Positions 32,670 through 43,465 are shown, numbered from the stretch's first letter. The stretch: DNA of 64,000 nucleotides from Proteobacteria bacterium UBA2363 (GCA_002344355.1 DDTN01000045.1:44930-108929); one strand, 5' to 3'. Made by a program: numbers and translations. Notes: generated by a model not told the origin, from the sequence alone.

Positions 32670-34922
32670 GTGAGCGAAGACGCGCCCAAGCCCCTGCTGG
32701 CCCTGACCTGGCGCGAGCTGCGCCGGCGCAAGGTCGTGCGCGTGGCGATCGCCTACGCCCTGGTCGCCTGGGTGATCCTGCAGCTGGGCGAGATCACCTT
32801 CGAGCCGCTCGGCCTGCCGCCGCGCGCGCTGACCTGGACCATCCTGGCCGTGGTGCTGCTGTTCCCGGTGGTGCTGGTGCTGGCCTGGCTGTTCGACCAC
32901 GACGGCGACCGGCTGCGCGTCGACCGCACCGGCCACGGCGTGCGAGGCCCCGCGCGCCTGTTCGCCCTGGCCGTGGTGCTGCTGACCGTGGCCGGCCTGG
33001 CCTGGTGGCTGGTCGACGTCTATGGCGACGAGCGCCCGGAAGCGACGGGCGCGCAGCCTGCCGACGCTGCGGAGGCGCAGGCCGACCCGTCCGGTACGTA
33101 CGCGGCGGGCGCGCCCCCCGGCAACTCGATCGCCGTGCTGCCGTTCGACGACATGAGCGCCGCCGGCGACCAGGGCTGGTTCGCCGACGGCCTGGCCGAG
33201 GAGCTGCTGGACCGGCTGGCGCGCGTCGACGGCCTGCAGGTGGCGGCGCGCACCTCCTCGTTCGCCCTGCGCGACCGCGGCCTGGATGCCCAGGCGCTGG
33301 GCCGCGCCCTGAACGTCGCCACCCTGGTCGAGGGCTCGGTGCGCAAGGCCGGCGGCCGCCTGCGCGTCACCGCCCAGCTGATCGACACCGGCAACGGCTA
33401 CCACCTGTGGACGGAGACCTACGAGGGCGCCGACCAGGACATCTTCGAGCTGCAGGACGAGGTGACCGCCGACATCGTCACGCAGTTGCGCGAGCGCATC
33501 CCCGGCCTGCGCGCCCAGCCGGCACCCGACCCGATGACGCGCGCCACCACCTCGGCTGCGGCCACCCGCGACGTGCTGGCGCACGAGCTCTACCTGCAGG
33601 GCCGGCTGGCCTGGCGCCAGCGCACCGCCGATTCCCTGGCGCGCGCCGCCGGCCTGTTCGAGCAGGCGATCGCCCGGGATCCCGGCTATGCCCGCGCCTG
33701 GGCCGGGCTGGCCGACACCCACCTGCTGCAGGCGGACTATGGGGGCGTGGCGCCGGACCAGGCGGTCGGCCTCGCCGAACCGGCGGTGGTCCGCGCGCTC
33801 GACCTGGCGCCGGGCCTGGGCGAGGCCTGGGCGTCGCTGGGCCTGTTGCGCCTCACCGCCGGCCAGCTCGATGCCGCCGAGGGCAACCTGCGCGAGGCGA
33901 TCCGCCTGGACCCCAATTACGAGATGGCCTACATGTGGCTGGGCGGCCTGTATGCCCGCCAGGGGCGCCTGCAGGCGCAGTCCGAGGTGCTCGCGCAGGC
34001 GCTGGCGCTGAGTCCGCTCGATCCGGCGATCAACATCAACCTGGCCGGGTCGCGCTTCGCCCGCGGCGATGCCGAGGGCGCCCGCGAGATGCTGGCGGCC
34101 CTGCTGCGGGTCACCCCGGACGCCCAGGTGGTGCGCTACAACCTGTCGGAGTTCGAACGCGGCAGCGGCCACCTTGCGCAGGCCCTGCGCCTGGCCGACC
34201 AGGCCTGGCGGCGCGCCCCGGCGGACCCGAAGGCGATCGTCACCCTGGCCCAGGCACTGGCCGCCCTGCGCCGGCACGACGAGGTGCAGTGGGTGCTGGC
34301 CGGGCTGCCCGATGCCATGGCCGACGCCGAGCTGATCCGCCACAACGCCGCCCTGCACCGCGACCCGGCGACGCCGTTGCCGCCGCTGCTGGCCGGGCAG
34401 GTGGAAGCCCTCATGGCCGGCAGCGATCCGGTGAACGCCGACCAGCGACCGCTGCTGCAGTTCGCCGCCTGGGCGGCCTGGTGGGCCGGCGACGGCGAGC
34501 GCGCCCTGCGCCTGGTCGAGCGCGTGTTGGCCGGCCGCGACGGCGCGCACCTGCTGCAGGACGAGATGGACGCGGTGCTGGTGCGGGTGTTCCTGCTGCA
34601 GGAGACCGGGCGCGGCGACGACGCGGAGGTCTGGCTGGCGCTGGCGCACAGCCGCATCGCCGAGCTGCGCGAGCAGGGCTGGGCCAACGCCTACGCCGAC
34701 TTCAGCCAGGGCCTGCTGGCCCTGTTCGACGGTCGCCCGGAGGAAGCCAGCCGGCACCTGGCGACCGCGGTGGAGCGTGGCTTCGGCGAGCTCTGGCTGC
34801 TCGACGGCGACCCGCGCTGGCACGCCCTGCGCGGCACCGCCGGCTTCGCCGCGGTGCGCGCCAGCCTGTTGCGCCGGATCGAGTCCGAGCGCGCCGCCGC
34901 CGCCGATCTCGGGCCCTACTGA
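32670..34922 (+). CDS. Membrane-anchored FlgO-like/TPR protein
   Basis: A 750-residue protein starting with GTG at 32670 (VSEDAPKPLLALTWRELRRRK). Helices at about 24-42, 53-72 and 91-112 place most of the protein in the periplasm. Residues about 145-265 form a FlgO/TolB-N-like domain (SIAVLPFDDMSAAGDQGWFADGL; VEGSVRKAGGRLRVTAQLID), followed by an array of TPR repeats from about 300 to the end. Such proteins are common in Xanthomonadales, often as enzymatic domain-less relatives of adenylate-cyclase/TPR regulators; the role is unknown. It stands alone between etfB and the dehydrogenase gene. Confidence 0.82.
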   Translation: MSEDAPKPLLALTWRELRRRKVVRVAIAYALVAWVILQLGEITFEPLGLPPRALTWTILAVVLLFPVVLVLAWLFDHDGDRLRVDRTGHGVRGPARLFALAVVLLTVAGLAWWLVDVYGDERPEATGAQPADAAEAQADPSGTYAAGAPPGNSIAVLPFDDMSAAGDQGWFADGLAEELLDRLARVDGLQVAARTSSFALRDRGLDAQALGRALNVATLVEGSVRKAGGRLRVTAQLIDTGNGYHLWTETYEGADQDIFELQDEVTADIVTQLRERIPGLRAQPAPDPMTRATTSAAATRDVLAHELYLQGRLAWRQRTADSLARAAGLFEQAIARDPGYARAWAGLADTHLLQADYGGVAPDQAVGLAEPAVVRALDLAPGLGEAWASLGLLRLTAGQLDAAEGNLREAIRLDPNYEMAYMWLGGLYARQGRLQAQSEVLAQALALSPLDPAININLAGSRFARGDAEGAREMLAALLRVTPDAQVVRYNLSEFERGSGHLAQALRLADQAWRRAPADPKAIVTLAQALAALRRHDEVQWVLAGLPDAMADAELIRHNAALHRDPATPLPPLLAGQVEALMAGSDPVNADQRPLLQFAAWAAWWAGDGERALRLVERVLAGRDGAHLLQDEMDAVLVRVFLLQETGRGDDAEVWLALAHSRIAELREQGWANAYADFSQGLLALFDGRPEEASRHLATAVERGFGELWLLDGDPRWHALRGTAGFAAVRASLLRRIESERAAAADLGPY

Positions 34923-34974
34923 GCGGCGCCGGTCGCCGGCGCCGCCGGGCACCAGCCGGCGGCCCGCGCGCCCC

Positions 34975-34980
34975 TACAAT
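34975..34980 (+). promoter_or_regulatory. Probable -10 element for the 35013 gene
   Basis: TACAAT in CCCCTACAATCGACG, 33 bp before the ATG at 35013, in a GC-rich gap of 90 bp. The context is the same as upstream of cbs (10195). Confidence 0.45.
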
Positions 34981-35012
34981 CGACGTTCCGGCAAGAGCGA
35001 AGGAACACGACC

Positions 35013-35942
35013 ATGGAAGGACGGCAGCGCGCCGGCTTCATCGGCCTGGGGGCGATGGGCGAACCGATGGCCCGCCACCTGCATCGCGCCGGCCACCTGG
35101 TGGCGGTGTGGAACCGGACGCCGGCGCGGGCGGTGGCGCTGGCCGCCGACCTCGGCGTCGTCGCCGCCGCCGACCCGGCCGGGCTGGCCGCCGGCTGCGA
35201 CGTGGTGCTGACCTGCGTGTCCGCCGACGACGACCTGCTCGGCGTCGTCGATGCGCTGCTGCCCGGCCTGCGCCCGGGCATGCTGGTGATCGACACCTCG
35301 ACGGTGGCGCCCGACACCGCGCGCGAGGCGGCCCGGCGGCTGGCCGTGGCCGAGGTCGGGTTCCTCGACGCGCCGCTGACCGGCGGCGTCGAGGGCGCCC
35401 GCAACGGCACCCTGTCGGTGCTGGTCGGCGGCGGCGAGGCCGAGTTCGAACGGGCGCGGCCGCTGCTCGAGAGCTTCGGGCGGCGGGTCGTGCGCTTCGG
35501 CCCGGTCGGCGCCGGCCAGGCCACCAAGGCGGTCAACCAGGTCATGGTCGCCGGCATCGCCGAGGCGGTCTGCGAGGCGCTGGCGCTGGCGCAGCGCCTG
35601 GGCCTGGACTCGGCGGCGGTGGTCGACACCCTGGGCAACGGCGCCGCCGGCTCCTGGTTCCTGGACAAGCGCGGCCACAGCATGCTGGCCGGCCGCTTCG
35701 ACGTCGGCTTCAAGCTGCGCCTGCTGCACAAGGACCTGGGCATCCTGGCGGCGCTGGCGCGTGCGGAAGGCATCGATCTGCCGGTGGTCGAGGCGGCGCG
35801 CGCCGACTATGCCCGGTTGCTGGCCCTGGGCCATGGCGACGAGGACATTTCCGCCCTGATCCGCCTGAAGCAGGAAAACGTGAAGTCGGGCACGCTGCCG
35901 GCAACGCCGTCTTTACCCGTGACCGGGCCGGGGGCGCCATAA
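35013..35942 (+). CDS. NAD(P)-dependent beta-hydroxyacid dehydrogenase (HIBADH family)
   Basis: A 309-residue member of the 3-hydroxyisobutyrate dehydrogenase / tartronate-semialdehyde reductase family. GFIGLGAMGEPMARHL (8-23) is the cofactor motif, DAPLTGGVEGARNGTL (about 119-134) the substrate-binding segment, and Lys172 region in GQATKAVNQ contains the catalytic lysine. The exact acid is unknown. The ribosome-binding site GAAGGA precedes the ATG. The last ~25 residues are not part of the fold. Confidence 0.88.
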   Translation: MEGRQRAGFIGLGAMGEPMARHLHRAGHLVAVWNRTPARAVALAADLGVVAAADPAGLAAGCDVVLTCVSADDDLLGVVDALLPGLRPGMLVIDTSTVAPDTAREAARRLAVAEVGFLDAPLTGGVEGARNGTLSVLVGGGEAEFERARPLLESFGRRVVRFGPVGAGQATKAVNQVMVAGIAEAVCEALALAQRLGLDSAAVVDTLGNGAAGSWFLDKRGHSMLAGRFDVGFKLRLLHKDLGILAALARAEGIDLPVVEAARADYARLLALGHGDEDISALIRLKQENVKSGTLPATPSLPVTGPGAP

Positions 35943-35943
35943 T
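35938..35943 (+). promoter_or_regulatory. Possible -10 element of the sugar dehydrogenase gene
   Basis: CATAAT straddles the stop codon of the preceding gene, 27 bp before the ATG at 35970, so the gene may have its own promoter. A TTTACC at 35912 is too far (20 bp) to be a confident -35. Confidence 0.35.
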
Positions 35944-35969
35944 CGGGCCTTTCCAACGGGGGGAGTCCG

Positions 35970-37283
35970 ATGCGCCTGAACCGATACGTCCTCGCCGCCG
36001 CGCTGTGCGCCGCCGGCCCGCTGGCCGCCCAGGGTCCGACCCTGCCGCCCGACCTGGCGCTGTCGCCGTTCCTGGGCAGCGGGCTGAGCCAGCCGGTGGC
36101 GGTGCGCCATGCCGGCGACGGCAGCAATCGCCTGTTCGTCGTCCAGAAGGGCGGCACCATCCGGGTGGTGCAGCTCGACGGCGCCGGCGCGCCGACCCTG
36201 CTGGCGACGCCGTTCCTGACCCAGGCGGTGACCACCTCCAGCGAGTCCGGCCTGCTCGGCCTGGCCTTCCATCCGGACTACGCGAGCAACGGCTGGTTCT
36301 ACGTCGCCTTCACCGCGCCGGGCTCGGAGCCGCGGCTGGGCTCGCAGCCCGACCAGGTGGTCGCCCGCTTCACGGTGTCCGCCAACGATCCCGACATCGC
36401 CGATCCGGGCAGCCGGCTCGACATCATCCGCATCCCCGACCTGGCCGGAAACCACAACGGTGGCGACCTGCACTTCGGCCCGGACGGCTACCTGTACTAC
36501 AGCTCCGGCGACGGCGGCCCGCAGAACGACCCGCACGGCTTCGCCCTGTGCAACTGGAAGAAGCCCAACGACAACAACATCAACACCTGCAGCCCGGGCC
36601 CGGGCACCAACTACTGGCTGCTCGGCAAGATCCTGCGCCTGGACATCGACAACCCCACGGCCAGCGCCAGCGCGGAGATGTGCGGCGCCACCGCCGGCCA
36701 GCCGGCCAACTACTCGATACCGGCCGACAACCCGCACGTCGGCACCGCCAACACCTGCGACGAGACCTGGCACAACGGCCTGCGCAACCCGTGGCGCTTC
36801 AGTTTCGACCGCGCCAACGGCGACATGTACATCGCCGACGTCGGCCAGGGCGCGCGCGAGGAGGTCAGCCGGGTGCCGGCCGGCCAGAGCGCGCACCTGG
36901 GCTGGGGCTGCATGGAGGGCTTCCGGGTCAACAAGACCGCCGCGCCCTGCGTGAGCAGTCCCACCAACTCGTTCCCGGGCTCGCTGTTGCCGATCCTCGA
37001 CTATCCGCGCACCGATGGCGGCTCGATCAGCGGCGGCTTCACCTTCCGCGGCCCGATCGGCCGCCTGCAGGGCCTGCACTGGTTCGGCGATTACCTGTCG
37101 GGCAACGTCTGGTATGCCTTCGAGCCCAGCGGCAGCGGCGCCTGGCCCAAGATCGCCTTCGCCAGCCACACCGGCGTGGTCGGTTTCGGCGAGGACGAGG
37201 CGGGCAACGTCTACTCGGTCAGCATCAACGGCAACATCCGCAAGCTGACCAGCCAGTACATCTTCGACCACGGCTTCCAGTGA
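35970..37283 (+). CDS. Secreted PQQ-dependent sugar dehydrogenase-like protein
   Basis: A 437-residue six-bladed propeller protein of the soluble glucose/sorbosone dehydrogenase family (GSDH). Residues 1-21 are a signal peptide ending AAQG. Family motifs include GLLGLAFHPDY (about 95-105), GNHNGGDLHFGPDGYLYYSS with the catalytic-type His near 158, and RNPWRFSFDRANGDMYIADV. The enzymes oxidise aldoses with PQQ in the periplasm or outside the cell; the real substrate is unknown. Several cysteines (for example CNWKKPN, TCSPG, TCDETW) could form disulfides. Confidence 0.87.
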   Translation: MRLNRYVLAAALCAAGPLAAQGPTLPPDLALSPFLGSGLSQPVAVRHAGDGSNRLFVVQKGGTIRVVQLDGAGAPTLLATPFLTQAVTTSSESGLLGLAFHPDYASNGWFYVAFTAPGSEPRLGSQPDQVVARFTVSANDPDIADPGSRLDIIRIPDLAGNHNGGDLHFGPDGYLYYSSGDGGPQNDPHGFALCNWKKPNDNNINTCSPGPGTNYWLLGKILRLDIDNPTASASAEMCGATAGQPANYSIPADNPHVGTANTCDETWHNGLRNPWRFSFDRANGDMYIADVGQGAREEVSRVPAGQSAHLGWGCMEGFRVNKTAAPCVSSPTNSFPGSLLPILDYPRTDGGSISGGFTFRGPIGRLQGLHWFGDYLSGNVWYAFEPSGSGAWPKIAFASHTGVVGFGEDEAGNVYSVSINGNIRKLTSQYIFDHGFQ

Positions 37284-37670
37284 GCGCACCGCGGCCCTGA
37301 GCTGTCGCGACCGGCTCGCGCCCGCGGCGGCGTCGGTCGCGGGCAGGGGGTCGGGCCGCCCGGATCCGGTCCGCCCGGCCCCGGCCCGGATACGATCCGG
37401 GGCCGGTCCTGTCCGGACCGGCCCCGGTTGCCCTGCCAGCACGTCGGGCCGTGCCTGCCGCCGCGGTCCGGGCCGGGGCCCGAAGGCCCGCGGGCAGACG
37501 GTTCCCGACCGGGTTCCGGCGGGGCGGGTACCCGAATGCCGCGCTCCGGCGAGCGCCCCGGTTGCTGCCCGGGATCCGGAAGCAGCCCATGGGTCGGATG
37601 ACCTGCCCTGCGCTTGCCCATCGCCCCGGTCGCGGTGGCCGGGACGGCCGTCCGAGACGTGTCCGCGCCT
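37284..37670. other. Convergent intergenic region with a strong hairpin
   Basis: 387 bp between the convergent sugar dehydrogenase and SPOR genes. It contains the perfect hairpin at 37399-37425 and otherwise very GC-rich sequence. No gene is supported. Confidence 0.6.
37399..37425. terminator. Perfect 11-bp hairpin, possible terminator or barrier
   Basis: GGGGCCGGTCC-TGTCC-GGACCGGCCCC between convergent genes. The stem is perfect and all but GC-only, but neither side has a T tract, so it may work as a transcription barrier or be a repeat element rather than a classical terminator. Confidence 0.4.
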
Positions 37671-38273
37671 TCAGGGTGCCTGTTCGCGCACCGTGATCGC
37701 CTGCACGCCGTTGTCGGCGAGCTGGCGCTTGACCCGGTCGACCTCGGCGGCGCTGGCGTAGGGGCCGACGTAGACGCGGTGGAAGGTGTTGCCGTTGACG
37801 TTCACCGACTGCACGCTGGCGCTGATGCCGAGCAGGGCGAGCCGGGCCTTGGCCTCCTCGGCCGGGCGCGGATCGCGGAACGAGCCGGCCTGCAGCCGAT
37901 AGCGGGTGGCCGCCGGCGCGCTGGTGGCGGTGGCGTCGGCGGGCGTGGTGCCCGCCGCGGCGGTGCCGGCGGCAGGCGTCTCGGCGCGGACCTGGGCCTT
38001 GAGTTCGGCGTCCGGGATCAGCACCTCCATCTCCGGCAGCACGGTGTAGAAGTCGTAGGTGGTGGCGCGCGCCGGCGCCTCCTCGGCCGTGCCGGCCGGG
38101 CGCGCCGCCTGCGGCTGCGGCTGCTCCTGGGCGGGGCGCAGGCCGGGCGCCAGGCCGCTGCGCACCGCCAGCAGCGCCAGGACGATGCCGATGACGATGC
38201 CGGCGACCAGCCAGAGCCAGGCGGGAAGGGCGGTCGAGGCGCCGCGGCGGGCGTGGTTGCTGCGTCGTGCCAT
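37671..38273 (-). CDS. SPOR-domain membrane protein (FtsN-like)
   Basis: A 200-residue protein with a cytoplasmic N-terminus, one transmembrane helix (about 18-40, AWLWLVAGIVIGIVLALLAV), an Ala/Pro/Thr-rich periplasmic linker and a C-terminal SPOR domain (YRLQAGSFRDPRPAEEAKAR ... VYVGPYASAAEVDRV) that binds denuded peptidoglycan at division septa. It lies 12 bp after argS on the same strand, the position where ftsN-like genes occur in Xanthomonadales. Confidence 0.88.
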   Translation of the reverse strand: MARRSNHARRGASTALPAWLWLVAGIVIGIVLALLAVRSGLAPGLRPAQEQPQPQAARPAGTAEEAPARATTYDFYTVLPEMEVLIPDAELKAQVRAETPAAGTAAAGTTPADATATSAPAATRYRLQAGSFRDPRPAEEAKARLALLGISASVQSVNVNGNTFHRVYVGPYASAAEVDRVKRQLADNGVQAITVREQAP

Positions 38274-38285
38274 GGCCTTATCCTG

Positions 38286-40043
<1,758 letters not shown>

Positions 40044-40074
40044 GGGTGGGGACGGGGCTTTTGTGCGGTCGCAC

Positions 40075-40080
40075 ATTGTA
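40075..40080 (-). promoter_or_regulatory. Probable -10 element of argS
   Basis: On the minus strand TACAAT (GCTACAATGTGCG) lies 31 bp before the argS GTG, the third occurrence of this -10 type in the window. The matching -35 is weak. Confidence 0.45.
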
Positions 40081-40156
40081 GCGGGCATCGTCCCCGGCCA
40101 TCGCCGCCGCGTGCCGGCGGCCGCCGGGCGGCCGTCCGCCGCCGCGGCGCGCGCGG

Positions 40157-40190
40157 CTGTCATCGAACTGCAACCGTAACGACATAGGCT
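40157..40190 (+). promoter_or_regulatory. PhoB box and -10 of the TonB-system operon
   Basis: CTGTCAT (40157-40163), 4 bp, CTGCAAC (40168-40174), 10 bp, TAGGCT (40185-40190). Two 7-bp direct repeats spaced 11 bp apart match the PhoB consensus CTGTCAT-N4-CTGTCAT, and a -10-like hexamer about 10 bp downstream is the normal layout of Pho promoters, where the box replaces the -35. The DUF3450 gene starts at 40242. Confidence 0.65.
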
Positions 40191-40241
40191 GCTGCGCCAT
40201 CGCCCGGCAACCGCGCCGGGCCGCCCCGGAGATCCCTTGCC

Positions 40242-41009
40242 ATGATCCGCTCCGCCCCGCGCTGGCTGTGCGCGCTCGCCCTGGCGTCGCCGGCCGTTCC
40301 GGCGCCGGCGCAGGAGGCGCAGGCCCTGGCCGAGAACCTGGTCCGGCTGCGCGCCGAGATCGAGCAGCTCAACAGCGAGCTCGAGCTGGCCCGCGAGGAG
40401 GCCCGCACCACCCTGGCCGGCCTGGCCGCACAGCGCACCGAACTGGCCGCCCAGCTCGACCGCCAGGCGCTGGCCAGCCGCGAGCAGGCGCAGCGCCTGA
40501 CCCAGGCGCAGCAGGCCCTGGCCGAGGCCGGCGTCGAGGGCGCCGAGCTCAAGCCGGTGCTGCTGGAGGCGATCGCCGGCCTGGAGGCGCATGTCGGCGC
40601 CAGCCTGCCGTTCAAGCAGGACGAGCGGCTGGCCGGTCTGGCCGCGCTGCGCGAGCGCATCGCCACCGACGGCGTGCCGCCGCACCGTGCCGCCAACCAG
40701 GTCTGGGCCTTCGTCGAGGACGAGCTGAGGCTGACCCGCGAGAACGGCCTGTTCAGCCAGACCATCGAGCTCGACGGCGAGCGGGTGCTCGCCGACATCG
40801 CCAAGGTCGGCACCGTGATGCTGTATTTCCGCACCAGCCAGGGCGAGTACGGCCAGCTGGCACGGGACGGGGCCGGTGAATGGCGCTGGCAACGGGTCGC
40901 CGGGCGCGCCGACGCCGAGCGCATCGCCGCCCTGTTCGACGCCTACCGCAAGCAGATCCGCCAGGGCTGGTTCGAACTGCCGATGGCCGCCGCCGGAGGC
41001 GCGCCATGA
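40242..41009 (+). CDS. DUF3450 periplasmic protein of a TonB system
   Basis: A 255-residue exported protein: signal peptide 1-23 (cleavage near PAQEA), a long coiled coil at about 25-95 (ENLVRLRAEIEQLNSELELA), and a globular C-terminal part containing GLFSQTIELDGERVLADIAKVG and LYFRTSQGEYG. DUF3450 genes are regularly the first gene of TonB2-type clusters with TtpC, ExbB, ExbD and TonB; the biochemical role is unknown. The next gene overlaps its stop codon. Confidence 0.85.
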   Translation: MIRSAPRWLCALALASPAVPAPAQEAQALAENLVRLRAEIEQLNSELELAREEARTTLAGLAAQRTELAAQLDRQALASREQAQRLTQAQQALAEAGVEGAELKPVLLEAIAGLEAHVGASLPFKQDERLAGLAALRERIATDGVPPHRAANQVWAFVEDELRLTRENGLFSQTIELDGERVLADIAKVGTVMLYFRTSQGEYGQLARDGAGEWRWQRVAGRADAERIAALFDAYRKQIRQGWFELPMAAAGGAP

Positions 41010-42406
41010 TCCGCCGCCTGCTCCTTCTGGTCGCGCTGGCCTCGGCCGCCGCGCCCGCCCCCGCCCAGCCACCCGCCGACCCACCTCCCGCCGCGCCGCC
41101 GGCTGCGCCGCCGGCCGCTGCCCCGGCCCAGATCTCGGTCGAGGAGGCCTACCAGCGCGAGCTGGCCTTCCTGCAGGCGCAGCGCCGCGAACTCCAGGCC
41201 AGCCTGGAGCGTACCCGCAGCGGCTTCCAGCGCGACCAGGCGGCGCTCGAGCGCGAGCTGTCCGGCCTGGAGTCGCGCCTGCTGGCGGCGCGCGCCAGCG
41301 CCGACCAGGCGGCAACCCAGGTCGCCCAGGTCGAGGAGCAGACGATCGCCAGCGAGGAGAACGCCGGCCTGCTGGCCTCGACCTGGGAACAGGCCGGAAG
41401 CACCCTGGCCGGGCTGGGCGTGGAGGCGGCCAGCGCCGGCTTCGCCGAGGGCCAGGCCGACGACGCCCGCCTGCGCGCCCTGTTCGCCGCCGCCACCCGC
41501 GAGCTCGGCCGCCGCGCCGGCGTCCACCGCGAACCGGGCACCTACTTCCTGGCCGACGGCACCGAGGCGCGCGGCGAGATCATCCGCCTGGGCAGCGTCG
41601 CCGCCTTCGCGGTCGGCGAGCAGGGCAGCGGCGCCCTGGCGCCGGCCGGCGCCGGCCGCTTCAAGCTCTGGCCCGAGCCGGCCCAGGACGATGCCCGGGC
41701 GCTCGCGGACGGCCGCATGCCGGCGACGCTGCGCGCCTACCTGTTCGAGTCGCTGACCGCCGACGCCCAGCCGCCGCGCAGCAAGACCCTGGTCGACACC
41801 ATCAACGACGGCGGCACGATCGGCTGGATCATCGTCGCCCTGGGCCTGCTGGCCCTGGCCTTCGTGGTCGCGCGCGCGCTGTTCCTGCGCAGCGCCGGCG
41901 CCAGCACCGACAAGGTCCTGGCGGCGGTCGCGCCGCTGGTGCAGCAGCGGCGCTTCGAGGACGCGATCGCCGCCGCCAAGCGCCACAAGGGCAGCTCGGC
42001 GCGCGTGGTGACCGCCGCGCTGCGCAACATCGACCGCGACCCGGCGCACCTGGAGGACATCGTCTCGGAGTCGATCCTGCACGAATCCGGCCGCCTCAAC
42101 CGGTTCGGCGCGATCATCCTGGTGATCGCCGCGGTGGCGCCGCTGCTCGGCCTGCTCGGCACCGTCACCGGCATGATCGAGACCTTCGACATCATCACCG
42201 ACTTCGGCACCGGCGACCCCAAGCTGCTGTCCGGCGGCATCGCGATCGCCCTGGTCACCACCCAGCTCGGTCTGGTCGTGGCGATTCCCGCACTGCTGCT
42301 CGGCAACCTGCTGTCCGGCTGGGCCGAGCGCCTGAAGGACGACATGGAGCAGGCCGCCCTGCGCATCACCAACCTGGCCCGGGAGGAGCGCGCGGTCGCC
42401 GCCTGA
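41006..42406 (+). CDS. TtpC-like large MotA/TolQ/ExbB-family protein
   Basis: A 466-residue protein with a signal peptide (1-22), a Pro/Ala linker, a periplasmic coiled coil at about 42-120, a small beta-domain (about 165-230, EPGTYFLADGTEARGEIIRLG), and a C-terminal ExbB/TolQ proton-channel domain with three helices (about 268-290, 365-395, 412-440; GLLGTVTGMIETFDII). This extended architecture is that of TtpC, needed with ExbB2/ExbD2/TonB2 in Vibrio. ATG at 41006 overlaps the DUF3450 stop. Confidence 0.87.
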   Translation: MIRRLLLLVALASAAAPAPAQPPADPPPAAPPAAPPAAAPAQISVEEAYQRELAFLQAQRRELQASLERTRSGFQRDQAALERELSGLESRLLAARASADQAATQVAQVEEQTIASEENAGLLASTWEQAGSTLAGLGVEAASAGFAEGQADDARLRALFAAATRELGRRAGVHREPGTYFLADGTEARGEIIRLGSVAAFAVGEQGSGALAPAGAGRFKLWPEPAQDDARALADGRMPATLRAYLFESLTADAQPPRSKTLVDTINDGGTIGWIIVALGLLALAFVVARALFLRSAGASTDKVLAAVAPLVQQRRFEDAIAAAKRHKGSSARVVTAALRNIDRDPAHLEDIVSESILHESGRLNRFGAIILVIAAVAPLLGLLGTVTGMIETFDIITDFGTGDPKLLSGGIAIALVTTQLGLVVAIPALLLGNLLSGWAERLKDDMEQAALRITNLAREERAVAA

Positions 42407-42428
42407 GCGGCCGCCCGCGCCCGCCGCC

Positions 42429-43052
42429 ATGAACCTGTTCGAGCAGCTCGCCGACTACCTGGCCGCCGGCGGCCACGGCATCATGCTGCCGCTGCTGGCG
42501 ATCGCCTTCGTGCTCTGGTACGCGATCGGCGCGCGCTGGGCGCTGCTGCGGCGCGGCTCCAATCGCAACGTGCGCGTGCTGCTGGCGCGCTACGAGCGAG
42601 GTGCCGGCGGCAAGGTCGACGGCGTGCTGGACGCCGCCGTGGTGCGCGGCCTGTCGCTGCGCGGCCAGCGGCCGCGCGACCTGCGCCGGGTCCTCGACGA
42701 CGCCTTCGCCGGGCACCGGCGCGCGGTGCGCCGGCACCGCGTGCTGATCGGCACCCTGGTGGCGATCGCGCCGCTGCTGGGCCTGCTCGGCACCGTCAAC
42801 GGCATGATCGTGACCTTCGATTCGCTCGCCGAGATGGCCCTGTTCACCCAGGGCGGCGGCATCGCCGCCGGCATCTCGACGGCGCTCTACACCACCCAGA
42901 TGGGCCTGGCCGTGGCGATCCCCGGCTACCTGGCCAAGGGCATGCTCGACCGCCGCCAGGCGCAGATCGAGATGGACCTGGCGCAGCTCAAGGACATCCT
43001 GGTCGCCACCGCGCGCCCGCACCCCGCGCCCGCCGCACCCGCCACGGACTGA
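42429..43052 (+). CDS. exbB: ExbB-type proton channel protein
   Basis: A 207-residue MotA/TolQ/ExbB protein with three helices and the LLGLLGTVNGMIVTFDSL signature (about 116-133) and TALYTTQMGLAVAIPGYL (150-167). With ExbD it forms the inner-membrane motor that energises TonB. It starts 22 bp after the TtpC-like gene, the second of two ExbB-family proteins in the operon, as in TonB2 systems. Confidence 0.9.
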   Translation: MNLFEQLADYLAAGGHGIMLPLLAIAFVLWYAIGARWALLRRGSNRNVRVLLARYERGAGGKVDGVLDAAVVRGLSLRGQRPRDLRRVLDDAFAGHRRAVRRHRVLIGTLVAIAPLLGLLGTVNGMIVTFDSLAEMALFTQGGGIAAGISTALYTTQMGLAVAIPGYLAKGMLDRRQAQIEMDLAQLKDILVATARPHPAPAAPATD

Positions 43053-43057
43053 ACGCC

Positions 43058-43465
43058 ATGCGCTTCCGCGAGAAGAAGGCCGCCGAGGCCGCCATCGACA
43101 TGACGCCGATGATCGACATGGTGTTCATCCTGCTGATCTTCTTCATGGTCTCGACGACCTTCGTCAAGGACATGCAGATCGACATCGAGCGGCCGGGCGC
43201 CGCCACCCAGACGGTGTCCTCGACCAAGGCCGTGCGCCTGTACATCGACAAGGCCGGCGAGGTGTACATGGACGGCGCGCCGGTGCGGGTCTGGGTGATC
43301 GCCTCGCGTCTGCGCGACCAGCTCCAGGGCCAGCCGCAGAAGTCGGTGCTGGTGGTGACCGACGAGGGCGTGCCGGCCGGCCGTCTGGTCGAGGTCGTCG
43401 ACCAGGCCCGCCAGGCCGGCGCCGAGGTCGGCGTCGCCACCCGCGGCGAGGCCGGGGAGGGTTGA
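43058..43465 (+). CDS. exbD: ExbD-type protein
   Basis: A 135-residue protein with one helix (about 15-37) containing the essential aspartate in IDMTPMIDMVFILLIFF and a periplasmic C-terminal domain (LYIDKAGEVYMDGAPV). It is the proton-carrying partner of ExbB. Five bp after exbB and immediately before tonB. Confidence 0.92.
   Translation: MRFREKKAAEAAIDMTPMIDMVFILLIFFMVSTTFVKDMQIDIERPGAATQTVSSTKAVRLYIDKAGEVYMDGAPVRVWVIASRLRDQLQGQPQKSVLVVTDEGVPAGRLVEVVDQARQAGAEVGVATRGEAGEG

Noticed and set aside
32516..37300. Plus-strand open frame of about 1600 codons
   Set aside because: It is an out-of-frame translation of the TPR, dehydrogenase and sugar-dehydrogenase genes, not a giant protein.
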